DNA from: Aliishimia sp965656085
GTDB taxonomy: Bacteria; Pseudomonadota; Alphaproteobacteria; Rhodobacterales; Rhodobacteraceae
Assembly (NCBI GenBank): GCA_965656085.1
Contig: CBFHJA010000005.1
Span: 1-64,000 of the forward strand
Reading direction: 5' to 3'
DNA: 64,000 nucleotides
Shown in pieces: positions 25,724-37,200 of the stretch (within the stretch, counting starts at the first letter, position 1; every line of letters starts with the position of its first letter). Below the pieces are notes generated by a model, which did no database searches, was not told where the DNA came from, and was given only the letters and a program-made list of their open reading frames with translations. Made by a program: the position numbers and the translations under genes.

Positions 25724-28141
25724 ATGAAAACCACAACCCGTGTTGCGATTATCGGCGGCGGCGTCGTCGGCTGTTCTGTGCTCTATCACCTCACAAAGCT
25801 CGGCTGGTCCGACGTGATTCTGCTGGAGCGCAGCGAGCTGACCTCCGGCTCCACATGGCATGCGGCGGGCGGGTTTCATACGCTCAATGGCGACACCAAC
25901 ATGGCTGCGCTGCAGGGCTACACGATCCGGCTCTACAAAGAATTGGAAGAGATCACGGGGCTGTCCTGCGGGCTGCACCATGTGGGCGGCGTGACGCTGG
26001 CGGACAATCAGGACCGCTTCGATATGCTGCTCGCCGAGCGCGCCAAGCATAGGTTCATGGGGCTGGAGACCGAGATCGTCGGGCCGGAAGAGATCAGGAA
26101 AATCGCGCCTGTCACCAACACGGACGGAATTATCGGCGCGCTTTATGACCCGCTCGACGGACATCTGGACCCTTCCGGCACGACGCACGCCTATGCCAAG
26201 GCGGCCCGGATGGGCGGGGCGGAGATCTACACGCATACGATGGTGCAGGAGACCAACCAGCGCCCCGACGGGACATGGGACGTGGTCACCGACAAAGGCA
26301 CGATCCATGCCGAGCATGTGGTCAATGCGGGCGGGCTTTGGGCGCGCGAAGTGGGCGCGATGGCGGGCGTCTATTTCCCGCTGCATCCGATGGAGCACCA
26401 ATACCTGATCACCGAGGAAGTCCCGCTCGTGGCCGACATGCTGGCGTCCGGCACCGAGCACCCGCATGTGATGGACCCGGCGGGCGAGAGCTACCTGCGG
26501 GCCGAGGGCAAGGGGCTATGTATTGGGTTTTACGAACAAACGTGCCGTCCATGGGCTGTGGGATCGACGCCTTGGACCTTTGGACAGGAATTGCTGGCCA
26601 ATGATTTCGACAAGATCGAGGACAGTATCGCCTTTGCCTATGCCCGCTTCCCGGCGCTGGAACAGGCGGGCATTAAGTCGGTGATCCACGGCCCGTTCAC
26701 CTTCGCGCCCGATGGCAACCCGCTGGTTGGGCCGGTGCCGGGGATGCGGAATTACTGGTCGGCCTGCGGCGTGATGGCGGGGTTCAGCCAAGGCGGCGGT
26801 GTGGGGCTCACGCTCGCGCAATGGATGGTGGAGGGCGAACCGGAACGCGATGTGATGGCGATGGATGTGGCGCGGTTCGGGGACTGGATCAGCCCCGGCT
26901 ACACGCTGCCCAAGGTCATCGAGAACTATCAAAAGCGCTTCTCGGTCGCCTATCCCAATGAAGAACTGCCCGCCGCGCGGCCCAATCGCACGACGCCGAT
27001 GTATGACATCTTCACCGATATGGGCGCGGTTTGGGGGCAGCAATTCGGGCTGGAGGTGGTCAATTACTACGCCACCGGCGACGAGCCGACCTATGAGACC
27101 CCGTCCTTCCGCCGCTCCGATGCGTTTGCCGCGACGGGGCGCGAGGTGCGCGGGGTCCGCGAAGGGGTCGGCATCAATGAGGTGCATAATTTCGGCAAGT
27201 ATCGCGTCACCGGGCCGAAGGCGCGGGCGTGGCTCGACCGGGTGATGGCAGGCCGGGTGCCACAACCGGGGCGGCTGTCGCTGACGCCGATGCTCTCGCC
27301 CAAGGGCAAGCTGGTCGGGGATTTCACGATCTCCTGCCTCAGCGAAACCGAGTTTCAGCTCACCGCCTCCTATGGCAGCCAAGCCTATCACATGCGCTGG
27401 TTCGAGCAGACGGCCGAGTCGGGGGCGTATGTCGAGAACATCTCCGACCGGCGCAACGGGTTCCAACTGGCCGGGCCAAAGGCGCGCGAGGTGTTGCAGG
27501 CCTGCACGCTCACCGATCTCGGCGCGATGCGGTTCATGGATGTGCGGCGCATGACCGTGGGCATGACCGACTGTCTCGTGCAGCGGGTGTCCTATACGGG
27601 CGATCTGGGCTTCGAGGTCTACTGCGATCCGATGGCGCAGCGGCAGCTCTGGTGGACGCTTTGGGAGGCCGGGCAGCCGCATGGCATGGTGCCGTTCGGG
27701 ATGCGGGCGATGATGTCGCTGCGGCTCGACAAGTTCTTCGGCTCGTGGATGTCGGAATTCTCGCCCGACTACACCGCTGCCGAAACCGGGATGGACCGCT
27801 TCATTTCCTTCAAGAAAAACAGTGACTTCATCGGACGCAGCGCAGCAGAGGCCGAGCGCGACCGGGGCCCGGCGCGCAGGCTCTCCGCCTTCGTGGTCGA
27901 CGCGGAGGATGCGGATGTGCAGGGCTACGAGCCGATCTGGCTGGACGGCGCGGTGGTCGGGTTTTGCACCTCGGGCGGCTATTCGCATCATAGCGGGCAG
28001 TCCGTTGCGCAGGGCTTCGTGCCGACAGATCAGGTCCGGGACGGGCTCAGGGTCGAGATCGAAATCCTCGGCCAGATGCGTCCGGCGCGCCTTGTCACGG
28101 AGCCGCTCTTCGACGCAGACGGGGCGCGGATGCGCGGCTGA
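25724..28141 (+). CDS. FAD-dependent dimethylglycine/sarcosine dehydrogenase-like protein with GcvT domain (paralogue)
   Basis: An 805-residue protein with the same architecture as its divergent neighbour: N-terminal FAD domain (VAIIGGGVVGCSVLYHLTKLGWSDV, SELTSGSTWHAAGG), DAO fold to about residue 420, then a GcvT-like folate-binding half with RVSYTGDLGFEVYC near residue 620. N-terminal identity to the paralogue is high by eye (roughly two in three over the first 60 residues) but the GcvT halves differ more, so the pair is an old duplication, probably with distinct substrates among methylated amines. Confidence 0.87.
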   Translation: MKTTTRVAIIGGGVVGCSVLYHLTKLGWSDVILLERSELTSGSTWHAAGGFHTLNGDTNMAALQGYTIRLYKELEEITGLSCGLHHVGGVTLADNQDRFDMLLAERAKHRFMGLETEIVGPEEIRKIAPVTNTDGIIGALYDPLDGHLDPSGTTHAYAKAARMGGAEIYTHTMVQETNQRPDGTWDVVTDKGTIHAEHVVNAGGLWAREVGAMAGVYFPLHPMEHQYLITEEVPLVADMLASGTEHPHVMDPAGESYLRAEGKGLCIGFYEQTCRPWAVGSTPWTFGQELLANDFDKIEDSIAFAYARFPALEQAGIKSVIHGPFTFAPDGNPLVGPVPGMRNYWSACGVMAGFSQGGGVGLTLAQWMVEGEPERDVMAMDVARFGDWISPGYTLPKVIENYQKRFSVAYPNEELPAARPNRTTPMYDIFTDMGAVWGQQFGLEVVNYYATGDEPTYETPSFRRSDAFAATGREVRGVREGVGINEVHNFGKYRVTGPKARAWLDRVMAGRVPQPGRLSLTPMLSPKGKLVGDFTISCLSETEFQLTASYGSQAYHMRWFEQTAESGAYVENISDRRNGFQLAGPKAREVLQACTLTDLGAMRFMDVRRMTVGMTDCLVQRVSYTGDLGFEVYCDPMAQRQLWWTLWEAGQPHGMVPFGMRAMMSLRLDKFFGSWMSEFSPDYTAAETGMDRFISFKKNSDFIGRSAAEAERDRGPARRLSAFVVDAEDADVQGYEPIWLDGAVVGFCTSGGYSHHSGQSVAQGFVPTDQVRDGLRVEIEILGQMRPARLVTEPLFDADGARMRG

Positions 28142-28209
28142 CAAAACTGTCCACTTTTCTGTACACAAGTGTATTCCCATCCCGGACCGAATTGGTCTAG
28201 GCTCCGCGC

Positions 28210-28815
28210 ATGACAGTGCCGATACTGATCCTCGCCGGGGGCACTTCCTCGCGCATGGGACCGCGCAATAAGCTTTTGGAGAGGGTTGGTGGACAGCCGC
28301 TGCTGCGTCTTCAGGCGTGGCGTGCGCTGAAGGCCAGCCGGGAGGTGTCGGTGCTGATCCGGCCCGGCCAACCGCTGCTCAAGCAGGCGCTGAGCGGGTT
28401 GAACATCCGTCTCATCGTCGCTCCGGAGGCCTATGAAGGCATGGGCGGCTCGCTCCGGGCGGGCACCCGTGCGCATCTGCGCTCGAAGTGTTTTCTGCTG
28501 ATGCTCGCAGACCTCATCGACATCGAGGCCCGTGACATGCGCGCGGTCATGCAGGCGCGCAACACCGATTCCACGCCGCTGATCTGGCGCGGGGCCACCG
28601 AGGACGGCAGGCCGGGCCATCCGATCCTGTTCGATCACCGGGTCTATGGCGATCTGCTGAACCTGCGGCAGGACAGCGGCGGGCAGGAGGTGGTCCGCGC
28701 GCATCAGGGCCATGTGCAACTGGTGCCCCTGCCCGGCACCCGCGCGCGCCACGATCTGGACACCGAGGCGGACTGGGCCGCGTGGCGGGCCGGGCGGGGA
28801 GACACGCTGCACTAG
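28210..28815 (+). CDS. MobA-like NTP transferase (nucleotidyltransferase family)
   Basis: A 201-residue protein with the MobA/MocA-type N-terminal loop ILILAGGTSSRMGPRNKLLE and the later GRPGHPILFD signature typical of molybdenum cofactor cytidylyl- or guanylyltransferase relatives. It should transfer a nucleotide to a cofactor or phosphorylated substrate. No molybdoenzyme or CoxL-type genes are nearby, so the substrate is open. It lies 68 bp after the dehydrogenase gene on the same strand, with an interspersed repeat after it. Confidence 0.82.
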   Translation: MTVPILILAGGTSSRMGPRNKLLERVGGQPLLRLQAWRALKASREVSVLIRPGQPLLKQALSGLNIRLIVAPEAYEGMGGSLRAGTRAHLRSKCFLLMLADLIDIEARDMRAVMQARNTDSTPLIWRGATEDGRPGHPILFDHRVYGDLLNLRQDSGGQEVVRAHQGHVQLVPLPGTRARHDLDTEADWAAWRAGRGDTLH

Positions 28816-28837
28816 CGGGCTGTCCCGAAATGCGGCG

Positions 28838-29027
28838 AAAGGTTAACCGAGCGCGCGGGCGCGGGCAGCGGAGAACCTGAAAACCCCCGAAGTCCGGTTT
28901 AACGCCCTAAAAACAAGGGCCATACCGCGTATGGCGCGGCGTATGGCTGCGCGTATGGCACTTGTATGGCTCGTTATTGATTCGTTCGCAGGTTAAGGCA
29001 GCGTTCGGTGGCCCGGCGTTAACCTTT
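28838..29027 (+). repeat. GTATGGC-iteron, inverted-repeat-bounded element, copy A
   Basis: A 190-bp element with perfect 10-bp terminal inverted repeats, AAAGGTTAAC (28838-28847) and GTTAACCTTT (29018-29027). Inside are TTAACGCCCTAAAAACAAGG (28899 onward) and GTATGGC heptamers starting at 28929, 28941, 28953 and 28964, preceded by one in reverse orientation (GCCATAC, 28919-28925). The conserved TCGTTATTGATTCGTTC follows. Copies B and C share this order. It lies between the convergent MobA-like and Hint-domain genes. Confidence 0.85.
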
Positions 29028-29073
29028 GTGGCAGGCCGCGTGCTGGTCGCCCTCCCGGCCGCTTTGCCTCGTG

Positions 29074-30993
29074 TCAGCCCGCCATGGCCAGCAGGTGGGC
29101 CTCATGCCGCCTGAGGCTACGCCGTGCGGCGCCATACCCCGTCCGCCCCGCTGCGCTGCGCAGGTCGGGGAACAGCGCGAAGATTTCATCGCGTTGGGCC
29201 GCGCCGATGCCGGCCAGACTGTCGCAGCCGGGCTGGAAACTCTCTGTCCAACTGCCATTGGCAAGGATCACCTCGTGCTGCTCGCACATCAGGTGGATAT
29301 AGGTCACGTCGGTCGCAGCCGCCTGCACAGCGCCGTCCAGCCCGGTCAGATGCTTGGCCACCACCAGAACCTCGCGCGCGCCGAACATCACCTCCGCAAG
29401 GCCCGAGCTCAGCAACATCCGGTGGTTCGGGCTCACCATCATGTCCCGCTCCGGCAGATCGCCGCCAAGCGCACCCCGGCGGATCAGGATCGGCGCCCAG
29501 TTCCGGTGCCGCGCAAGGTCCGGCGGCGCGACATGGCGCTGCCCGGTCCAGACAAGGCTTTGCACGCCGTTGTCGCGGGTCAGAACCGGATCGCCCGCGC
29601 GCAGGTCCTCGACAGCGCGGAGGCCAAAGGGCGTGGCGATCGCCGTGCCCGGGGTGAAACAGATGATCCGCTCGATATCGGTGAAGTTGATCACCGCGCT
29701 CTGACCGTCTTTCTCAAGCGTGATCTGGCCATTGAAGCCGGGATTGCCGTTTGTCTCGGGGTTCGTCACGCGGCTCGTGGTCACCCAGCCATCGGCCAGC
29801 ACGTCGCTCAGATCGAGCGTGTCGAAATCATCGCCGGTGCTGCCGCCATCGACCGTGGTGTTCCGCGTGGCCGCCTCATCGAGATCGTCGATGAGAAACG
29901 TGTCGCGGTCCGCGCCGCCGCGCAGCACGTCGTTGTCCCCGCCGCCCCGGATCGTGTCATTGCCGGTGCCGCCCTCGACAGTGTCGCTGCCAAGCCCCGC
30001 CGTGATCGTGTCGTTGCCGCTGCCGCCTTCGAGCGTGTCGTTGCCCGCCCCGCCGCGCAGCGTGTCCGCGCCCATCCCGCCCCGGACCGTGTCATTGCCC
30101 TCACCGCCCTCGACCACGTCATTGCCGTCGCCGCCGTCGAGCGTGTCATCGCCGCCCTGTCCGAAGATCGTATCCTGCCCGGCGCCGCCATTGATCGTGT
30201 CGTCGCCCGCCTCGATGGGGGTGATCACCGCGTCGTCGATCAGATCGCCCGAGAAGGTGAACCCCGAGTCGGAGCTACGCGCCTCCAACGTGAATTCGAT
30301 GAAGGTGCGGTTCTCGAACTGGGCGGAGAACCACGCGTCCTGATCGGAGGGGCTGTTGCTCTCGGTGCCATTGGCCGTGACCGTGCCCGGGCCGTTGGTG
30401 ATCTGGAGCGAGGTGTCTTGCGCCACGCCGAAGGCCGAGAAGCTGCTGGTTTGCAGCGTGACCGCCTCGCGGTCGCTCGGGGAGGCGTTGCGGTCGAGGT
30501 CGTTGAAGGTCGCCACGGAGTTGAGCGCCACCGGATCGCCCGTGGCCGGATCGAAGAACTCGAAGCGGAAATCAGCCGTGTCGCCAGTGCCGCGCCCGTT
30601 CATCAGGATTTCCGCGCCGCGCGGTCCGGTCAGATCGACCGTCAGGCGGCTGTCGGACTTGTCCAGCAGCACCAGACGGCCCCAGACCTGCGTGCCATCG
30701 TCGAGCTGCGCCACATCCCGGTAGATCGCCGAGGCGCCTTCCGGGGCGTTGTTCCCGCTATAGGTCTGCGACACCGCATTGTTCGAACTCAGAAAGAGCG
30801 GGCTGGCGTCCTGCCCTTGCGCGGTGCCCTCGCCGACATCGCCAAAGAGCGTGTCATCGCCCGCACCGCCTTCGATCAGGTCGTCGCCGCCCTCACCGGA
30901 GACAAGATCGTCGCCCGCACCGGCGTCGATTTGGTCGTTGTCATTGGTCCCGGCAAGGATGTCATTGCCGCCCGTACCATTGATCGTTGCCAT
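29074..30993 (-). CDS. RTX calcium-binding protein with C-terminal Hint domain (shorter)
   Basis: A 639-residue acidic protein without a Sec signal, as expected of a type I secretion substrate. Residues 1-47 hold three RTX-like nonapeptides (GGxGxDxxx). Residues 48-260 are an unassigned beta-rich region. A block of about twelve RTX repeats spans about 262-372. A Hint_2-type domain begins at Cys445 (CFTPGTAIATPFG) with the usual DLRAGDPVLTRDNG and MMVSPNHRML motifs. No intein C-terminal Asn-nucleophile end is seen, so splicing is not expected. The start at MATINGT (30993) is preferred to an ATG 16 codons upstream. Confidence 0.87.
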   Translation of the reverse strand: MATINGTGGNDILAGTNDNDQIDAGAGDDLVSGEGGDDLIEGGAGDDTLFGDVGEGTAQGQDASPLFLSSNNAVSQTYSGNNAPEGASAIYRDVAQLDDGTQVWGRLVLLDKSDSRLTVDLTGPRGAEILMNGRGTGDTADFRFEFFDPATGDPVALNSVATFNDLDRNASPSDREAVTLQTSSFSAFGVAQDTSLQITNGPGTVTANGTESNSPSDQDAWFSAQFENRTFIEFTLEARSSDSGFTFSGDLIDDAVITPIEAGDDTINGGAGQDTIFGQGGDDTLDGGDGNDVVEGGEGNDTVRGGMGADTLRGGAGNDTLEGGSGNDTITAGLGSDTVEGGTGNDTIRGGGDNDVLRGGADRDTFLIDDLDEAATRNTTVDGGSTGDDFDTLDLSDVLADGWVTTSRVTNPETNGNPGFNGQITLEKDGQSAVINFTDIERIICFTPGTAIATPFGLRAVEDLRAGDPVLTRDNGVQSLVWTGQRHVAPPDLARHRNWAPILIRRGALGGDLPERDMMVSPNHRMLLSSGLAEVMFGAREVLVVAKHLTGLDGAVQAAATDVTYIHLMCEQHEVILANGSWTESFQPGCDSLAGIGAAQRDEIFALFPDLRSAAGRTGYGAARRSLRRHEAHLLAMAG

Positions 30994-31277
30994 GCCGCAG
31001 TCACCACTCACAAGCGCGCCGCAGCGCGGCAGCCTTAACATTCAGGTAACCTGTCTTAAGGAGGCGCGCGGTGGATTTCCAGAAAATACCCGCGAACGCT
31101 GCGTCTTGGGTCCGGTTTCGCCGATCTCACAAGCGCATTGTCACCTTTGGCGAAACAATCACGGAGATACCGCCGCACAATCAAGGAAACCGGAACAGGT
31201 CACCCTGCTCCGTGCCTGCCCCCCCTCCGCCAAGAGCGAGGTGATTCCTTAACGTGCGGCGTATCTGCGCGGCGCGA
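30994..31277 (-). promoter_or_regulatory. Gap between the two RTX/Hint genes
   Basis: A 284-bp stretch with no convincing gene. It should hold the promoter and leader of the shorter RTX/Hint gene, so the two are probably not one transcript. A GGTAACCTGTCTTAAGGAGG stretch lies at 31045-31064, on the strand opposite to the genes. Confidence 0.4.
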
Positions 31278-34200
31278 TCACCGCATCAGCAAGCGCGCCT
31301 CGTGCTTTTTCAGCGCGCGGCGGGCCGAGACATAGGTCGCGACACCGGACTGCGTCGCAAGCTCGGGGAACAGCTCGAAGATTTCCGCGCGCTGCGCGTC
31401 CCCCATCGCGCCCAGCGTCATGTCACCCGGCTGGAAGCTCTCGGTCCATGCGCCGTCCGACAGGATCACTTCGTGCTGGTCGAACATCACATGCAGGTAG
31501 GTCACCTCCGGCACATCCACGATCTCCACCCCGTCCATGCCGGTCAGATGCTTGGCCGCCACAAGGACCTCGCTCTCGCCGAAGAACAGCGCGGTTTTCT
31601 GGTTCGCCACCAGAACCCGGTGGTTCGGAGAGACCAGCATGTCCCGCTCGGGCAGGCCCTGCCCCAGCGCGCCTTGGCGGATCATCACGGGGCGCAGATG
31701 CGCCGCCACAGCCAATTCCGCGTAGGCCAGCGTGCGGGTGCCGATCCAGCGGATGGGCTGGAGGCCGTTGTCGCGGGTCATGACCAGATCACCGACCTTC
31801 AGGTCTTCGACCAAGACCTCGCCGCGCGGGGTCGCGATCCGCGTGCCCGGTGTGAAGCAGGGGATGACGTTCTCGATCTCCGAGAAGGTCAACTCCCCCG
31901 CAACCGTGGTCTTGGAGGCATCGGTGTAGTAGACGACCGTGCCGGACTCGCCGATGCCGGTGGCCGGATCGAAGGTCGGATCGGAGGGGTCGTAGTTGAT
32001 GTCGAAGATCCCGCCGCCCGTGGTCAGATCGAGCGTGTCATTGTCGTCCCCGCCCTCGCCGCCGATGACGCCATCGCCCGGACCGAAGTTGATGAAGAGA
32101 TCTGCGTCATCTTGGCCATAGGCGCGGTCAAGACCGGTATCGTCATTGCCGTCGAGCGTGTCGTCGCCGTCTCCGCCGGTCAGCAGGTCGTTGCCGGTCC
32201 CGCCGGACAGGGTGTCGTCCCCGTCGCCGCCCACGACAAGGTCGTTGCCGGCCCCGCCGTCGATGGTGTCCTCGCCGTCATTGCCGACGAGCTGGTCGTC
32301 ACCATCCTGGCCAAAGATCGTGTCGTTGCCGTCATCCCCACGGATCCGGTCATCGCCCGTGCCGCCCGCCAGAGTGTCGTCGCCGTCATTGCCGCGGATC
32401 ACGTCATCGCCGGCGCCGCCCTGGACCTGGTCGTTGCCATCACCGCCGAAGACCTCGTCATCGCCCTCGCCAGAGAAGATCGTGTCGTCGCCGCCATAGC
32501 CATAGACGATGTCGTCATCGCCCGTCTCGCCGGTGAGGATTGCATCGCCGGAGTCGATGGCATCCCCATCGGCATCCACATAGGGCGGTGCAAAGCCGAT
32601 CAGATCGTCCCCGCTGGTGCCATCGACATAGCCGTCCGGGGCCGCGCCTGGGGCCGGCGGGGCCGGGTCGGGCGAGACCGGTGCCTCGAAGGAGATCGCC
32701 ACGTCATCCGGCTCCTGATCCGGATCGCTTTCATCGTCATTGTCCGGAAGCGGTGCATAGGGATCGGGCTGCACGAAGGTGACATTCTCGATATTGACGA
32801 AGCTCGCCGTGCCAATCGGCGTCTGGGTTTCGAGATCGAGGAACGTGATCGTGCCGTTTTCCGGGTTCCCCGGATCGTACTCGATCAGCGCCGGGCCCGA
32901 CAGGATGATCCTGTCGAAATCATCGCCGCCTTCGCTGCCGTCGATCACATCGCCCGGGCCGACCTCGATGAAGGTGTCGCGGTCATCGCCGCCCACCATC
33001 GTGTCCGCACCCTCGGCGCCGTCGATGATATCGTCGCCGGAGCCACCGAAGATCGTGTCGTCGCCATCCTCGCCGAAGAGAAGGTCGCCCGCACCGCCTG
33101 CAGTGTTGCCCTCGCCCACGGTGCCGTCGCCGTAGATGATGTCGTCATCCGCGCCGCCAGCGATGATGTCGCCCGCATCGCCGCCGATCAGCGTGTCTTC
33201 GCCCTCTTCGCCGAGGATCAGGTCGGTCTCCGCGCCGCCATCGACCAGATCGTCGCCGCTCTCGCCGTCGAGTATGTCGCTGCCCGCGCCGCCGGTGATG
33301 ACGTCATCGCCATCGCCGCCCAGCACGAGGTCGGTCTCCGCGCCGCCATCGAGCGTGTCATCGCCCGCCTCGCCGAGGATGATATCGACGCCCTCGCCAC
33401 CCGACACGGTATCGTCGCCGGTCCCGCCATCGATGATGTCGTCGCCGGTGCCGCCTTCGATGGTGTCATCGCCCTGACCGCCGAGCAGGATGTCATTGCC
33501 CTCGCCCCCGTCGATGAAATCATCGTCGACCTCGCCGTCGATGAAGTCGTCGCCTTCATCCCCGAACAGCAGGTCCGCATCATCCGCGCCGTAGATCGTA
33601 TCGTTGCCGGTCCCGCCGCGCACCGTGTCGATGCCATTGTCGGGCACCAGATCGGGGCCGAGCGGGCCGGAGCCGTCATCGGGCAGGTTGAAGATGTCGA
33701 GCCCGAGATCGGGGTCGTTGCCCGCGAAGATCGTATCGTCGCCCGCGCCGCCGTCGATGGTGTCATCGCCTTCGCCGCCGACAATGCGGTCATCGCCCGC
33801 GCCGCCATCAATGGTGTCATCGTCGATGCCGCCATCAATATCGTCATTGCCGTCGCCGCCGAAGATCGTGTCTGCATCGTCGCCGGTGCGGATCGTGTCA
33901 TCGCCCGCGCCGCCATCGACAAAGTCGATATCGTCGCGCACGAGGTTCGGATCGTCGCCCGGATCGCCCTCGCCGTCGATGATGCCCGGATAGGACTGGT
34001 CGATCTTGCCAAGATCGGTCGGGTCGGCATCGGTGGTGTCGATGACGTCATTGCCATCGCCGCCGAAGACCGTGTCAGCGCCCGCACCGGTGGTGATGGT
34101 ATCGTTGCCGGTGCCACCCTCCACAGTGTCGTCGCCGTCGCCACCGTCGATGGTGTCGTCGCCCGCTTCGCCAAGGAGCGTGTCGTCGCCCGCGTTGCCC

Positions 34201-37200
34201 TCGATCAGGTCATCGCCCGTGCCGCCGAACACATCATCATCCCCCGCGCCGGCGATCACGGTGTCGTTGCCGCCCCCCGCTTCGATGATATCGTCATCGG
34301 GCGCTTCGCCCGGCAGGAGCGCGTCCCCGGCATCGACCCTGTCGCCGCCCGGATCGCCCGTATAGCCGAGGTCAATCGTCTCGCCGACGTCGGTGCCGTT
34401 CACGATGCCGTTGGCGACCGGCACGGTGATGGTCGCGCTGTCGGTCAGCCCGTCCTCATCCTCGATCGTGTAGTCGATCACCGCCATGCCCTCGAAATCC
34501 GGGCTCGGGGTGAACACGACCTCATTGTTCACGATCTCAACGGTGCCCTGCTCGGGCGGAACCGTGGCGGAGATGATCGTCAGATCGTCGTCCTCGGGGT
34601 CGGTGTCATTCACAAGCGCGTCGATCACGACAGGCGTGCCGGTCAGGATCGGGCCCGGCACCACGTCATCGACCGCGTCGGGCCCGTCATTGAGAGGGTT
34701 CACCGTCACCGTGACCGTCGCCGTATCCTCGTTTCCGTCGGGGTCCGAGACCGTGTAGGTGATCGTGGTCACACCGGTGAAGTCCGGGTCTGGTGTGAAG
34801 GTCAGTGTGCCGTCGAAATTCGGCGAGACCGTGCCATCGGGGCTGGTCGCGCCTGTGACGGTGAGCGCGTCGCCATCGGGGTCGGTGTCATTGGCCAGCA
34901 CGTCTATGGTGACCGGTGTATCCTCATCGGTTTCCGCCAGATCGTCCACCGCCGTGGGCGCATCCTCAACGGGGGTCACATTCACGCAGACCTCTGCCGT
35001 GTCCGTCAGCCCGCCGGGATCGGAGACCGTGTAGGTGATCCGGGCCGCCCCGTTGAAATCGGGCGCCGGGGTGAAGACCAGCTGATCGCCGACAATCTCC
35101 ACACTGCCCTGCTCCGGCGGAACGGTCGCGTCGATGATGGTGAGCGCGTCGTCCTCGGGATCGTCGTCATTGGCCAGCACGTCGATAGTGACCGGGGTGT
35201 CTTCCTCGGTCTGCGCCAGATCGTTCTCGGCGTCAGGCGCGTCGTTGTCACCGGTCACGTCGATGATGTGCTCGGCGCTGTCGGTCAGCCCGTCCGGGTC
35301 TTCGACCGTGTAGCTGAGCGTCGCCGTGCCGGTGAAGTTCGGCGCGGGGGTGAAGGTGGCGGTGCCGTCGCCGTTGTTGACCACGGTGCCTTGGTCCGCA
35401 GGCACGGTGACACCGGTGACGGTGAGCGGATCGCCATCCACGTCGGTGTCATTGGTCAGCAGATCGACGGTGATCGCGGTGTCCTCGTCGGTCGTGTCCG
35501 CATCGTCCACCGCGTCGGGCGCGTCGTTGACCGGGGTCACGGTGACGGTGACGGTCGCGGTGTCCGCGTTCCCGTCCGGGTCTTGCACCGTGTAGCTGAT
35601 CGTGGTGTCGCCATTGAAGTCCGGCGCGGGCGTGAACTCCAGCGTGCCGTCGGGGTTGATCACAACAACGCCGTCGGGGCTCGTCGCCTCGGTCACGGTG
35701 AGCGGATCGCCATCGGGGTCGCTGTCGTTGTCCAGCACGTCAATGGTGACGGGGGTGTCTTCGTCGGTGGTCGCGGTGTCGTCCAGCGCTTCGGGGGCGT
35801 CCTGCACTTCGGACACGTCGATAGTGTGGATCGCAGAGTCGCTGAGGCCGTCCGGGTCCTCCACCGTGTAGCTCAGCGTCGCCGTGCCGGTGAAGTTCGG
35901 CGCAGGCGTGAAGGTCGCGGTGCCGTCGCCGTTGTTGACCACGGTGCCTTGGTCCACAGGCACGGTGACATCGGTGACGGTGAGCGGATCGCCATCGGGA
36001 TCGCTGTCATTGGCCAGCACGTCGATGGTGACGGGGGTGTCTTCGTCGGTGGTCGCGGTGTCGTCCAGCGCTTCGGGCGGGCGGCCGACCTCGTCGCCGC
36101 GGATTTCCTCGATTTCGACAAACATGACGGTTTCGCCGGTGGGATCGCCGTTCCCGTCCACGAAGACCACGGTGCCGTTGATGCCGTTGCCGTTGCTGTC
36201 GGGAGTGACGTTGTCGAGGAAGAACGGACCCTGCCCGGTCAGGTCGAGAATATCCTGGTCGAGACCGCCTGCGCCGCCATCGACGTTGTCGCCCGCGCCG
36301 CCGAAGATCGTGTCGCTGTCATCGCCGCCGGAGATCGTATCCGCGCCAGCGCCGCCGGTGAGGCTGTCCTCGCCGCCTTCGCCGAAGATCGTATCGTCGC
36401 CGTCGCCGCCGTCGATCGTGTCATTGCCGGGCAGGCCGTCATCTGCTGTGGGGGCGTCGAAATAGATGTCGGTGATGTTGATGCCGGAATTGTTGCCGCC
36501 ATCCTGATCGTGTTCGATCTCGATCCGCGCGACCGGGCCGGGGATCTCGACGAGCAGCGAGTATTCCGCGCTTGTGTCGGGCAGGTAGCCGCCATTGCTG
36601 TCGGCGGTGTCCGCGCCAAGAACGCCATCGGTGTCGAGAAGCGTGAGGTTGTCGCCGCCCTCAAGCTGCACGAGGATCTCGTTGCCATCGGCGTCAAAGG
36701 CGGTGACCTTGACCACACCGTCGCCGTCGATGTCGTTGATCCGGAAGGAGACATTGCTGACCGCAGTGTCGAAGTCGAGGCGGTAGTCGGCCTGATTGCC
36801 CTGCCCGTTCAGGACGTTGTCGAGCGAGGAGGTCCCATCCACGGGCGCGCCGTCATCCTCGATACCGGAGACGTTCTGCGCGTCGGTGCCGACAACCGTG
36901 TTGGAGTTGCCGGTTTCCTGAAGCGTCGAGAAGGTGACGGTCACATTGCCGGTGTTCTGGGTGAAGCTCTGCGGCAGGTTGGCGTTGGGCGCGAGGTCCC
37001 ATTCGAAGCTCTCGCGCACGGTCTCGCCGCCCAGAGCGCCGGGCTTGGCGCTGTCACCGTAGAGCGTGTCGTTCTGGCCGCCGCCGGAGATGGTGTCGTC
37101 GCCGCTGCCGCCATAGACGGTGTCTTCGCCGCCCGCCGCGTTGATCGTGTCATTGCCGCTGCCGCCATCGACCACGTCATTGCCGCGACCGGCCAGCACC

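Noticed and set aside
32040..34400. Dense short tandem repeats (9 and 18 bp) that might be a CRISPR or minisatellite
   Set aside because: They are in frame, keep the GGxGxDxxx pattern and vary at third positions, so they are coding RTX repeats and not a CRISPR array.
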